Shown here in pieces: positions 26,465 to 34,328 of a stretch of 64,000 nt of DNA (within the stretch, counting starts at the first letter, position 1; each line of letters starts with the position of its first letter). Source of the stretch: an uncultured Bacteroidales bacterium (GTDB lineage: Bacteria; Bacteroidota; Bacteroidia; Bacteroidales; UBA932); assembly GCA_900319405.1 (NCBI GenBank), contig ONOH01000003.1:1-64000 (forward strand), in the 5' to 3' direction. Made by a program: the position numbers and the translations under genes. The notes beneath the pieces are model-generated. The model was not told where the DNA came from, made no database searches, and saw nothing but the letters and a program-made list of their open reading frames with translations.

Positions 26465-27832
26465 CTAAGCGCCGAACAAGGGCAGGGACTCGGCCACAAC
26501 GAAAGTGCTGCCCCCGATGTAAATGAGCGGCGGGGCGGGTTTTTCGGCCGATGCGCTCCGGCTCAGCTGTTCCGACAGGTCCTTGGACAGGCGCACGGCC
26601 ATCTGCACGGCCTGGCGCACGGCGGTAAAGGCGTAGGCCCGCACCGCTTTTTCCTCTCCCCTGCGGAAATCCCGGAAGCGCTCCATCACCACCTCGGCCC
26701 GGAGGGCGCGGGGAGTGTCGGGAGCGGTGAAAATGTAGGTGGCGTCATCCGGCATCAGGGGGAGGATGGCATCCAGATCTTTATCGGCCATTACGCCGTA
26801 CACGATGATGAGCGATGAGAAACGGCCGTCCAGGAGGAGCTGCTGCAGCTGGGCGAAATTGTATTCCAGCGCCTGGGCGTTGTGGCCGATGTCGGCAATC
26901 ACGAAGGGTTGGGTGGACAGGCGCTCCCACCGGCCGTGGAAATCCATTTCCCGGGCCGTGTGGATAATGCCCTCCACGGCGGCGGAACTGTCCTGGAGGC
27001 GCTCCAGACCGGGCTGGTCCCGGAGGTAGTCCAGGGCGCAGAGGACGGTCCGGAGGTTTTTCTCCTGTACCCGGGCCTGCAGATCCATCTCCCGCAGGAT
27101 GGCCGCGTGGCGGTACCAGAGCGAAGGGCGCTCCATGTTGGCATAAGTGAGCGGGCAGAACATCCAGGCCTTTTCTTCAAAGACGGGGTCGGTCTCGGGC
27201 TTGCTTTCCCCCACCACCACCGGTACGCCCAGCTTGAAGATACCGGCTTTCTCGGCCGCAATCTTCGCCAGGCTGTCTCCCAGCATCTCGCAGTGGTCCA
27301 GGCCGATGGAAGTAATCACCGCCAGGCTGGGATGCTCCAGGATGTTGGTGGAGTCCAGGCGCCCTCCCAGACCGGCCTCGATGACGGCGATGTCCACCCC
27401 CTCATCGGCAAACCATTTGAAGGCAAGGCCGGTGGTTATCTCGAAGAAGGAAAGTTCGTGGGCGATGATCCATTTCATCCACTCCGAGAGGAAAGTGAAG
27501 ACATACTGCTTGGGAATCATTGCTCCGCCTATCCGCATCCGCTCGCGGAAATCGAGGATGTGGGGAGATGTAAAAAGTCCAGCCTTGAGACCGCATGCCT
27601 TGCAGGCCGATGCCAGCATATTGGCCACCGAGCCTTTTCCGTTGGTTCCGGCTACGTGGACGCTCCGGAAGCGGCGGGAGGGGTATCCCAGCGCCTGGTC
27701 GAAGGCCTGCATCCGCTCCAGTCCGGGCTTGTAGGCACCGGAGGTGAAACCGTCTTTCTGTACCGAGGGGAAGCGGATGAAAATATCCTGAATCAGCTTC
27801 CGGTATTCTGCTTCTGAAAAATTCAATTCCAT
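26465..27832 (-). CDS. folC: Folylpolyglutamate synthase/dihydrofolate synthase
   Basis: 455 residues starting MELNFSEAEYRKLIQD. The FolC signatures are clear: P-loop GTNGKGSVA at 62-70, FTSPHILDFRERMRIGG, EITTGLAFKWFADEGVDIAVIEAGLGGR with the LGGRLDSTN box, ITSIGLDHCEMLG, AAEKAGIFK, and the C-terminal ADIGHNAQALEYN. The enzyme adds glutamate to dihydropteroate and reduced folates in the cytosol. It is divergent from the AIR-synthase-like gene, sharing a 62-bp promoter region, and is followed by the second macroglobulin gene. Confidence 0.96.
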   Translation of the reverse strand: MELNFSEAEYRKLIQDIFIRFPSVQKDGFTSGAYKPGLERMQAFDQALGYPSRRFRSVHVAGTNGKGSVANMLASACKACGLKAGLFTSPHILDFRERMRIGGAMIPKQYVFTFLSEWMKWIIAHELSFFEITTGLAFKWFADEGVDIAVIEAGLGGRLDSTNILEHPSLAVITSIGLDHCEMLGDSLAKIAAEKAGIFKLGVPVVVGESKPETDPVFEEKAWMFCPLTYANMERPSLWYRHAAILREMDLQARVQEKNLRTVLCALDYLRDQPGLERLQDSSAAVEGIIHTAREMDFHGRWERLSTQPFVIADIGHNAQALEYNFAQLQQLLLDGRFSSLIIVYGVMADKDLDAILPLMPDDATYIFTAPDTPRALRAEVVMERFRDFRRGEEKAVRAYAFTAVRQAVQMAVRLSKDLSEQLSRSASAEKPAPPLIYIGGSTFVVAESLPLFGA

Positions 27833-27860
27833 TTCTTTACAAAGATAGAAAAAATCCTTG

Positions 27861-27890
27861 TTGTAATCTGCCGAAATTTGCTTAATTTTG
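27861..27890 (+). promoter_or_regulatory. Promoter of the AIR-synthase-like gene
   Basis: TTG at 27861-27863, 19 bp, TAATTTTG at 27883-27890. Only four bases separate the box from the ATG at 27895, so the transcript would begin at or next to the start codon. Confidence 0.6.
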
Positions 27891-27894
27891 TGCT

Positions 27895-29010
27895 ATGACA
27901 GATTTGCTGAACAGCATTTATATCATCGACGGGGTGCAAAAGCCCCTGTCACCCGCCCGTATGCTGCGGGAGTGCTCCGTGGAGCCTCCGCTGGAGCCCG
28001 ACGGAGACCCCCAGACCCTGGCCGACGAACAGCCGGACCTCAAACCCGACAATTTTGTCTTCAAGGAATCGGCCGTCCGCACCTATGCCGCTGCCCAGGA
28101 GGAGGGAAAGCACGACCTGCCGCTCCCTTTCGCCGGGCCCTGCACCGCCTCCAAGGTGGCCCAAGCCCTGATTGACGCCATCTGGATGAGCGGCCATTTC
28201 CGCCTGGGAGACCTCAGCCTGAAGGCCGACTGGAAGTGGAATACCCGGGAAATGGGCAATGCCGCCGCCTTCTACGCTTCCGTGGAAAGCGCCTGCTCCT
28301 ACCTGGACGCCCTGGGGCTGAAACTGGACCGTTACAGCCTCTGCAACGGCCAGCCATCTGTCAGTTTCAAGGCCGGCACCGTGGCCGAGGAAGAAGCCTC
28401 GGAAGAGGAAGAGAACTCCCTGTTCCGGGAACTTCCCTACCGGACGGCCAATCCGCGCATCTCGCGCCGCCGGAAAACCCATGCCACACTGGTTCCGGAA
28501 AGTTCCGACTGGCTCATCTACATTCCTTTCGACAGCTGCGACTACCGTCTGGGAGGATCGGCCCTGGCGCAGGCGACGGGGGCCCATCCTTCCACCGCGC
28601 CCGATGTGAGCGACGCGGATTATTTCATCGACTGCTACGAGGTGGTGCGCGAACTGGTGGAAGACGGCATCGTGAAGGCCGGCGCAACGGTGGGAAACGG
28701 TGGCCTGATGGCTTGTCTCCGCGCAATGACCGAAGGCGGTACCGGGGCCGACATCAGCATCCGGAACATCTGCAAGGCCTATGGAGAGGAATCCCAGGTG
28801 CGGGTGCTCTTCAGCGAAGTGCCCGGCGTGGTGATCCAGATTGCCGATATCGACTACGACTATATCGACGCGGAACTCATCCTCCAGGATGTGGTGTATT
28901 TCCCCATCGGCCACCCTTCCGCCTCCCACGGCGAAGTGCGCCTGACAGAAGCCGTTGAAATTCCGCAAATTCTTGAATCTTTGTTAAATACCCTCGAGGG
29001 AGAAGACTGA
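27895..29010 (+). CDS. AIR synthase-related (PurM/PurL-like) protein
   Basis: 371 residues. The C-terminal half resembles the AIRS_C domain of PurM/PurL-type enzymes: DADYFIDCYEVVRELVEDG, VKAGATVGNGGLMACLRAM, ADISIRNICKAYG, VRVLFSEVPGVVIQI and VVYFPIGHPS. The N-terminal half (FAGPCTASKVAQALIDAIWM, MGNAAAFYASVESACSYLDALG) corresponds loosely to the N-terminal AIRS fold. A charged insert (EEEASEEEENS) lies in the middle. The protein is far shorter than PurL and is not a full PurM; its substrate is unknown. The phoH-like gene starts two bases after its stop, so they share an operon. Confidence 0.7.
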   Translation: MTDLLNSIYIIDGVQKPLSPARMLRECSVEPPLEPDGDPQTLADEQPDLKPDNFVFKESAVRTYAAAQEEGKHDLPLPFAGPCTASKVAQALIDAIWMSGHFRLGDLSLKADWKWNTREMGNAAAFYASVESACSYLDALGLKLDRYSLCNGQPSVSFKAGTVAEEEASEEEENSLFRELPYRTANPRISRRRKTHATLVPESSDWLIYIPFDSCDYRLGGSALAQATGAHPSTAPDVSDADYFIDCYEVVRELVEDGIVKAGATVGNGGLMACLRAMTEGGTGADISIRNICKAYGEESQVRVLFSEVPGVVIQIADIDYDYIDAELILQDVVYFPIGHPSASHGEVRLTEAVEIPQILESLLNTLEGED

Positions 29011-29012
29011 AA

Positions 29013-30338
29013 ATGCCCAAAATTTTTGTTCTCGACACCAACATCATCCTTCACGACTACAAAAGCGTGAAGAGTTTCCAGGACAACGACATCGTCATTC
29101 CCATGGCGGTGGTGGAAGAACTGGACAAGTTCAAAAAAGGGAACGATGCGCTCTCTTTCAACGCCCGCGCCTTCATGCGGGAAATCACCAGACTCACGGA
29201 CCGGCAGAAGTTCGGAAAGCGGGGTGTTCCGCTGGGGAAAAAACTGGGCTACATCAAGATTGAACCCAACCACCCCTTCGCCCCGGAGTTTCAGGATCTG
29301 TTCAAGGACGACATCCAGGACCACCGGATTCTCGCTACCGCCATGTGGGTGCGGGACAACAATCCCGATCGCTTCGTAGCCCTGGTCACCAAGGACATCA
29401 ACCTCCGTCTCAAGGCCAAAGCCGCCGGAATGGAGGTGCAGGACTATATGAGGGACCGCCTGGACGACGAGGTGATGGAGAACCTGGAAAAGGAGGTCAT
29501 CAGCATAGAAGCCTCTTCGGAAGCCGTACAGCGCCTGGCCTACGGACAGGACAACAGCTTGGACTGGAAAGAAGTCTCTGCAAAGGAACCCTCTCCCAAC
29601 CAGCTGTACAAGTTCAACCTGGGCGGGGAGTCGGTCTGCGCCCGCTACGACGCCTCGCGCAAGGTGATTGCGCTGGTGCGCAGCCGTGAGGCCTACGGTA
29701 TCCGCCCCCGGAACGACGAACAGAAGTTCGCCCTGGACGCCTGCCTCAACCCCCGCATTCCGCTGGTATCGCTCACCGGCGGCGCCGGAACGGGAAAAAC
29801 CCTGCTGGCCCTGGCCGCCGCCCTGGAACAGGCCGATGACTTCGACCAGATCATCCTCTCGCGCCCCACGGTGGTGTTGGGCGGGCAGGACATCGGCTTT
29901 CTGCCCGGAGACCAGCGCTCCAAGATGAGCCCTTACATCCAGCCCCTGATGGACAACCTGGACGTGATCAAGCGCTGCTTCAAACCTTCCAGCAAGCAGG
30001 CCCTCAGACTGGACGCCATGCTCAAGGACGAGCGGCTGCTGATTTCCCCGCTGGCCTACATCCGCGGCCGCTCCCTGGGAAAAGTCTATTTCATTGTGGA
30101 CGAAGCCCAGAATCTCACTCCGCACGAGGTGAAAACCATTATCACCCGGGCCGGAGAAGGAACCAAGATGGTATTCACGGGTGACATCTTCCAGATAGAC
30201 CAGCCTTACCTGGACCAGTGGTCCAACGGCCTCACCCACCTGGGAGAGAAGATGAAGGGCCAGCCGCTCTTCCAGCACGTGTTCCTCCGCAAGGGAGAAC
30301 GCTCCAACCTGTCCGACATCGCTGCCAAACTGCTGTAG
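29013..30338 (+). CDS. PIN-domain PhoH-like ATPase (YlaK/PhoH2 type)
   Basis: 441 residues. An N-terminal PIN nuclease domain (residues 1-140) has the acidic residues Asp8 in FVLDTN, Glu in VVEELD, and ALVTKDINLRLKA. A PhoH ATPase domain follows from about 220, with Walker A GGAGTGKT at 256-263 and Walker B FIVDEAQN with Asp363-Glu364. PhoH2 proteins act as RNA helicase/ribonucleases. The start (MPKIFVLDTNIILHDYKS) is two bases after the upstream stop. A 6-bp hairpin overlapping the stop codon (AGGCAC GGAA GTGCCT) may end the transcript. Confidence 0.93.
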   Translation: MPKIFVLDTNIILHDYKSVKSFQDNDIVIPMAVVEELDKFKKGNDALSFNARAFMREITRLTDRQKFGKRGVPLGKKLGYIKIEPNHPFAPEFQDLFKDDIQDHRILATAMWVRDNNPDRFVALVTKDINLRLKAKAAGMEVQDYMRDRLDDEVMENLEKEVISIEASSEAVQRLAYGQDNSLDWKEVSAKEPSPNQLYKFNLGGESVCARYDASRKVIALVRSREAYGIRPRNDEQKFALDACLNPRIPLVSLTGGAGTGKTLLALAAALEQADDFDQIILSRPTVVLGGQDIGFLPGDQRSKMSPYIQPLMDNLDVIKRCFKPSSKQALRLDAMLKDERLLISPLAYIRGRSLGKVYFIVDEAQNLTPHEVKTIITRAGEGTKMVFTGDIFQIDQPYLDQWSNGLTHLGEKMKGQPLFQHVFLRKGERSNLSDIAAKLL

Positions 30339-30448
30339 GCACGGAAGTGCCTTGCGCAGAACAGTTTTTTGTAAATAGGTGAAATTCAGCCCGTTGCCTT
30401 ACAGATTTGAAAATAAAAATATTTATTATTAACAAATTGTAAGAAAAG

Positions 30449-30479
30449 TTTGTTTTTAGAATAAAAGATTGTAACTTTG
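30449..30479 (+). promoter_or_regulatory. Promoter of a candidate small RNA
   Basis: TTTG at 30449-30452, 19 bp, TAACTTTG at 30472-30479: a full match to the phylum consensus. The next coding gene starts only at 30627, after a strong terminator. Confidence 0.75.
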
Positions 30480-30485
30480 CCCTTG

Positions 30486-30571
30486 GACATTGAAAACATT
30501 TCAAGTCCATTTGTTAAGTTCGTTTTATATACCTGAACGGCACCCTTGGGGAGGGGTGCCGTTCTCTTTTT
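30486..30571 (+). ncRNA. Candidate small RNA, about 85 nt
   Basis: A strong promoter at 30449-30479 would start transcription near 30486, and an 11-bp terminator stem with a T run ends at 30571. In between lies no ORF of note but a stem GGACATTGAAA/TTTCAAGTCC (30484-30507). The downstream regulator has its own promoter beyond the terminator, so this is a separate short transcript or a constitutive attenuator. The exact 5' end is an estimate. Confidence 0.5.
30535..30571 (+). terminator. Strong intrinsic terminator
   Basis: GAACGGCACCC (30535-30545), loop of eight bases, GGGTGCCGTTC (30554-30564), then TCTTTTT. Confidence 0.9.
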
Positions 30572-30577
30572 GCGCGC

Positions 30578-30609
30578 TTTGTGTTTTTCTGGGATATTTG
30601 ATATTTTTG
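30578..30609 (+). promoter_or_regulatory. Promoter of the TPR-HTH lipoprotein gene
   Basis: TTTG at 30578-30581, 20 bp, TATTTTTG at 30602-30609; the ATG follows at 30627. Confidence 0.75.
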
Positions 30610-30626
30610 TAAAAAAGATTTAGAAA

Positions 30627-32408
30627 ATGAGTCGTTTTGCATTTCCAGCTGTTTCGGCATTTGCTTTGTCGGCATTGTTGTTGTGTTCTTGCATGGGGTC
30701 GATTGGCAAACGTATGGATGTAATTGAGTCACAGATGGAGACAAATCCGCACAACGCTTATGAGGAATTGTGCGGGATATCTTCAGCAAATTTGAACACG
30801 GAAGCCCTGCGTGCACGATACTCCATTTTGATGTCTCTGGCAATGGATAAGAATTATATTGATGTCTCAAATGATTCTCTTATCCGGATAGCTGTCCATT
30901 ATTACCGTGACAGGAATGAACCAAGATATAGAATGCTTGCGGAGTACTCTTTGGGAAGGGTACAACGTAATGCCGGTGACAATACGGGAGCCATCGTGTC
31001 TTTCCTTCAGGCAAAAACATATGCAAAACAGATTTCGGATTACCATTACTGGGGCCTTTCAGCGCGTAATATCGCCCAATTGTACGGAGAATGCAACGAT
31101 GAGGATTCTGAACTGATCTATTATAAGGAATCACGTGATGCATTCAAAGCCGGCTCAAATGTGAGGTACGCCGCGTATTCGCAATTAGGAGAGGCCAGAG
31201 CCTACATGGCAAAAGGGGCCTTCGCCGCTGCAGACTCGTTGTTGGGCTTTTTGGAACAATATGCACACGAAGAAGAGAATAACCATCTGTTGCAACTCGT
31301 TTTGAAGGATCAGGCATATAACAACCTGTCTTCCCCTAACGGTTCTCCGCAGAAGGTGATTGCAAAGTACCGCGAGGCAGAGCGTGTCGGAAAGTTGAAA
31401 AAGACAACAGCCGACTATGGTACCCTGGCACTGGCCCATGAACTGATGAACCACCCCGACTCCGTCAAACTCTATCTTGTAAAGGCAGAGGCATCTTGTT
31501 TTTCTGATTTGGATTCAGCGCATTTTTATAATAAACGAGCTTTGATTTATCAGCACCAGGGCAAGTATGAACAGGCTATCATTCAAATGAAAGAAGTGAT
31601 AGCGCTTCACAACAGGATGGTTTTTTCCCGCGAGAACCAACAGATTGCCAATGCAATCAGTGACTACAGCCAGCAGGAGGCCGAACGGTATGAGGCGCTC
31701 GCCAGACTTAGACTTGTTTTTTTGATTCTGTTGTGCTTGGCTCTTTTCGTCTTGTGTCTGGTGTTCTTTGAAGTCTTACGGATACGCCGCCGGAGAATTG
31801 AAGAGCAGAACAGAATCATAAAGGAAAAAGAGCAAAGGATTGATGAGGATTTGGCCCATATTCAAGAAATATCGGAAGAGTTACAGAATCATCGCAGCAG
31901 CAGCTCCGAAATGGCGAAAACCATCAACGGTCTGATTTTGGAAAAAATTCAGATTGTAAAAAGTTGTGCCGATGTTTACGACTCCGTCAAGAATGGGGAA
32001 AGGTCAGGAACGGGTGACCCTTATCGTTTTTTGGACAAGGATCCCCAGAAGCTAAAATACGAGGAAATGCAGCGATTCCTTTTGTCACTGCAGTTGTTCA
32101 GGAGAGACGATGCAATGTTTGAAATGATGGAAGAAAGCGTAAACAAATGGAGAGGTGATATTATGCAAAAGCTGAGAAGAGCATGTGCAAAAGAATCGAT
32201 GCAGAAGCCGCAGTTCGAAGAAGAAGATTTTCGCATTCTTATGTTATTATACTCCGGAATCCCGGCTACAACGATTGCCTTTCTGATGGAAATGAGTCAT
32301 TCTGCCATCCGTACAAGAAAAACCAGATATAAAGAACGACTCCAGCAATCGGATATCCCCGACGGCAAGTTTTTTGCCCAGGAATTGGCCTGTTTTCCCA
32401 TTGTTTAG
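30627..32408 (+). CDS. TPR lipoprotein regulator with C-terminal helix-turn-helix
   Basis: 593 residues with a lipoprotein-like signal (MSRFAFPAVSAFALSALLLCSC). TPR-like helices fill about 60-350 (MLAEYSLGRVQRNAGDNTGA, YAAYSQLGEARAYMAKGAF, RALIYQHQGKYEQAIIQMKE). A membrane helix lies at 362-383, a coiled coil at about 390-430 (RIEEQNRIIKEKEQRIDEDL), and a DNA-binding-like end at 529-575 (EEDFRILMLLYSGIPATTIA). This matches Bacteroidetes TPR regulators of the DUF6377 kind, with the sensor outside and the DNA-binding part inside. The AT-rich codon use differs from the flanking genes. A short secreted peptide is encoded 123 bp downstream, a possible ligand or product. Confidence 0.8.
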   Translation: MSRFAFPAVSAFALSALLLCSCMGSIGKRMDVIESQMETNPHNAYEELCGISSANLNTEALRARYSILMSLAMDKNYIDVSNDSLIRIAVHYYRDRNEPRYRMLAEYSLGRVQRNAGDNTGAIVSFLQAKTYAKQISDYHYWGLSARNIAQLYGECNDEDSELIYYKESRDAFKAGSNVRYAAYSQLGEARAYMAKGAFAAADSLLGFLEQYAHEEENNHLLQLVLKDQAYNNLSSPNGSPQKVIAKYREAERVGKLKKTTADYGTLALAHELMNHPDSVKLYLVKAEASCFSDLDSAHFYNKRALIYQHQGKYEQAIIQMKEVIALHNRMVFSRENQQIANAISDYSQQEAERYEALARLRLVFLILLCLALFVLCLVFFEVLRIRRRRIEEQNRIIKEKEQRIDEDLAHIQEISEELQNHRSSSSEMAKTINGLILEKIQIVKSCADVYDSVKNGERSGTGDPYRFLDKDPQKLKYEEMQRFLLSLQLFRRDDAMFEMMEESVNKWRGDIMQKLRRACAKESMQKPQFEEEDFRILMLLYSGIPATTIAFLMEMSHSAIRTRKTRYKERLQQSDIPDGKFFAQELACFPIV

Positions 32409-32483
32409 TGCCCTGTAACAGCGAATATTCTATAATATACTAATAATCAAATGGTTACTATAGAAAATGTAACACTGTTTTTC

Positions 32484-32514
32484 TTGTACGAAAAAATTCT
32501 TTTATAGAACTTTG
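32484..32514 (+). promoter_or_regulatory. Weak promoter before the small peptide gene
   Basis: TTG at 32484-32486, 20 bp, GAACTTTG at 32507-32514 (one mismatch to TAnnTTTG). It lies 17 bp before the ATG at 32532. Confidence 0.4.
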
Positions 32515-32531
32515 CAACAAATCATTATATT

Positions 32532-32660
32532 ATGTTGCAGAGAGTATTCTTGTGTATCCTTTCATTTACACTGCATATTGTATCGGCCGCTTCCTCTACA
32601 ATTGGTATAAACAGTCCGCAAGACGGCGGTGTTATGATGATAGCTGATATCCGCAGATAG
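32532..32660 (+). CDS. Small secreted peptide (42 residues), unknown
   Basis: The frame reads MLQRVFLCILSFTLHIVSAA then SSTIGINSPQDGGVMMIADI and RR. The first 20 residues look like a complete signal peptide with an S-A-A cleavage site, leaving a mature peptide of about 22 residues. It lies between the TPR-HTH regulator and the serpin, with its own weak promoter, and the serpin's -33 box starts five bases after its stop. It may be a signal peptide for the regulator, or the leftover 5' end of a decayed gene. I know no family. Confidence 0.45.
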   Translation: MLQRVFLCILSFTLHIVSAASSTIGINSPQDGGVMMIADIRR

Positions 32661-32665
32661 CTTGT

Positions 32666-32696
32666 TTTGAGTATTGTCATTTTCTTCTTATATTTG
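32666..32696 (+). promoter_or_regulatory. Promoter of the serpin gene
   Basis: TTTG at 32666-32669, 19 bp, TATATTTG at 32689-32696: an exact consensus match, 74 bp before the serpin ATG. Confidence 0.8.
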
Positions 32697-32770
32697 TATT
32701 TGTAAAGGTTTCGTCTTTTGGTGCGAATTATTTGCCAAAACGGAATAATGATTCATTCGTTCATAAAACT

Positions 32771-34057
32771 ATGAAACAACGTATTTTTACTCTATTTATC
32801 ACTCTGACAGCCTTGTTTGTTGCCTGTACCAAAGCGCCGGTGGCGTCCGAGGATATGACCCCGGAAGAACCCGAAGCTCCCGCCATCGAAGAGGAGAGCC
32901 CGCTGCAGGTATCGCCCATCCGCCTTTCCACGCCCGAGAAGAGTGTGGCCCTGTCTGGAAATGAATTCGGCAAAAAGGTCTTCTCCTGCCTGGTGGAAGA
33001 CACCGGAGGGAAGGACATCCTTTTCTCTCCCCTGAGCCTTTCGCTGGACCTGGCCGTTTGTGCAAGCGGTGCCTCGGGCAACACGCAGACGCAGATGTAT
33101 ACGGCCATGGGGTTTGCCGACAAAGACCCGGAGACCATAGCCGACTACTACCAAAAGATGACAGAGGCCTTGCAAACGGCAGATCCGGGCGTCCGCTTTA
33201 CCAGCGCCAACTCTATCTGGGTTCATCATGATTATACCTTGAGAGATGCTTATGTGAAACATGCAAAAAACCGCTACGACGCACATGTCCAATCCTTGGA
33301 TTTAAGTGTCAAGGAGAGCCTGGGCTTGATCAACTCCTGGTGTAAGGAAAAGACAGAAGGCCTGATAGACAAGATGCTCGATGACAGCCAGGACCCCAGA
33401 TTGCCCAGCGCGGCTTACCTTCTCAACGCCATTTATTTTCAAGGCGGCTGGTCCAAGGCGTTCGATGAGAAAACACAGGATGCCGTGTTCCACTCGGCAA
33501 AAGGAGACCGTATGGCAACCTACATGCAAGGAGTGGAGTATTATGGGTATCGGGAAAAAGAGAAAGTTCGGATGGTTTCCGTCAACTATGGCGGCGGTTT
33601 GTACCAACTGGTGATAGCCCTTCCCGACATCGGTGTTTCCACCACAGAAGCGCTTGCATCTTTGGAGCCAAATGATTTCTTCGGTCTTCCCACGCTGGAC
33701 CCGGTGACTCTGCGTATACCGGAATTTTCCATCTCCTACAATGCCGTCAGCGAATCGCTGATTCCCGCACTGAAGAAATGCGGCATTGTGGACGCTTTTA
33801 GTGGGAATGCATCCTTTGCCGGGATGTTTACCAATAATCTTCAGTTCTTAATTGGAAACGTGGAGCAAAAGAGTTTCATAACCGTAGACCGTAAAGGCAC
33901 GGAAGCCGCAGCTGTTACAATGATAGCGATTTGCAACAGTACGGGAGAAGCGTACACTCCGGTTCCCAGGACCCTGGTTGCAGACCGCCCCTTCCTCTTC
34001 GCCCTGGTAGAGAGTTCATCCCGCACCATTCTGTTCCTGGGGCAGAAGAGCCTGTAG
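32771..34057 (+). CDS. Serpin (serine/cysteine protease inhibitor) lipoprotein
   Basis: 428 residues from the ATG at 32771, whose lipoprotein signal (MKQRIFTLFITLTALFVAC) supports this start over the upstream frame. Serpin features: NEFGKKVFSCLVEDTGGKDI then LFSPLSLSLDLAVCASGASG, NSIWVHHDYTL, the breach/shutter segments, and the C-terminal RPFLFALVESSSRTILFLGQ. The hinge of the reactive-centre loop, GTEAAAVT at 376-383, has small residues as in inhibitory serpins. The loop continues MIAICNSTGEAYTPVPRT, so the P1 residue is uncertain. Tethered to the envelope, it probably protects the cell from host or microbial proteases. Its role fits with the two macroglobulins in this window. Confidence 0.93.
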   Translation: MKQRIFTLFITLTALFVACTKAPVASEDMTPEEPEAPAIEEESPLQVSPIRLSTPEKSVALSGNEFGKKVFSCLVEDTGGKDILFSPLSLSLDLAVCASGASGNTQTQMYTAMGFADKDPETIADYYQKMTEALQTADPGVRFTSANSIWVHHDYTLRDAYVKHAKNRYDAHVQSLDLSVKESLGLINSWCKEKTEGLIDKMLDDSQDPRLPSAAYLLNAIYFQGGWSKAFDEKTQDAVFHSAKGDRMATYMQGVEYYGYREKEKVRMVSVNYGGGLYQLVIALPDIGVSTTEALASLEPNDFFGLPTLDPVTLRIPEFSISYNAVSESLIPALKKCGIVDAFSGNASFAGMFTNNLQFLIGNVEQKSFITVDRKGTEAAAVTMIAICNSTGEAYTPVPRTLVADRPFLFALVESSSRTILFLGQKSL

Positions 34058-34142
34058 AAATGAATTACATCTTCCCCTTCCCGCGTTGGACACCCAGGAT
34101 TTCCTGATTCGGCGATAAAAAAGGCCATAGGACGAGTATCTG

Positions 34143-34183
34143 AAGGTCCTCAAACTCCGCATGACTGAAGTTTGAGGACCTTT
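34143..34183 (+). terminator. Terminator of the serpin gene
   Basis: AAGGTCCTCAAACT (34143-34156) pairs with AGTTTGAGGACCTT (34169-34182) around a 12-base loop; it is followed by TGATTG, so the T run is short. Confidence 0.75.
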
Positions 34184-34263
34184 GATTGTATGTGTGTGCT
34201 ATCCTTTTTGCGCGCTGCGCGCGCTTCCATAAAAAACCGTTTCATTTTTCACGAAAATAGTAT

Positions 34264-34271
34264 TATCTTTG
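34264..34271 (+). promoter_or_regulatory. -7 box (TATCTTTG) of ppdK
   Basis: TATCTTTG lies 57 bp upstream of the ppdK ATG. No clear TTTG stands at -33. Confidence 0.6.
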
Positions 34272-34328
34272 CACGTTTGGGACGATTATTCTTAAAATAA
34301 TTATAAAACAAAACTAAATTCTAACAAA

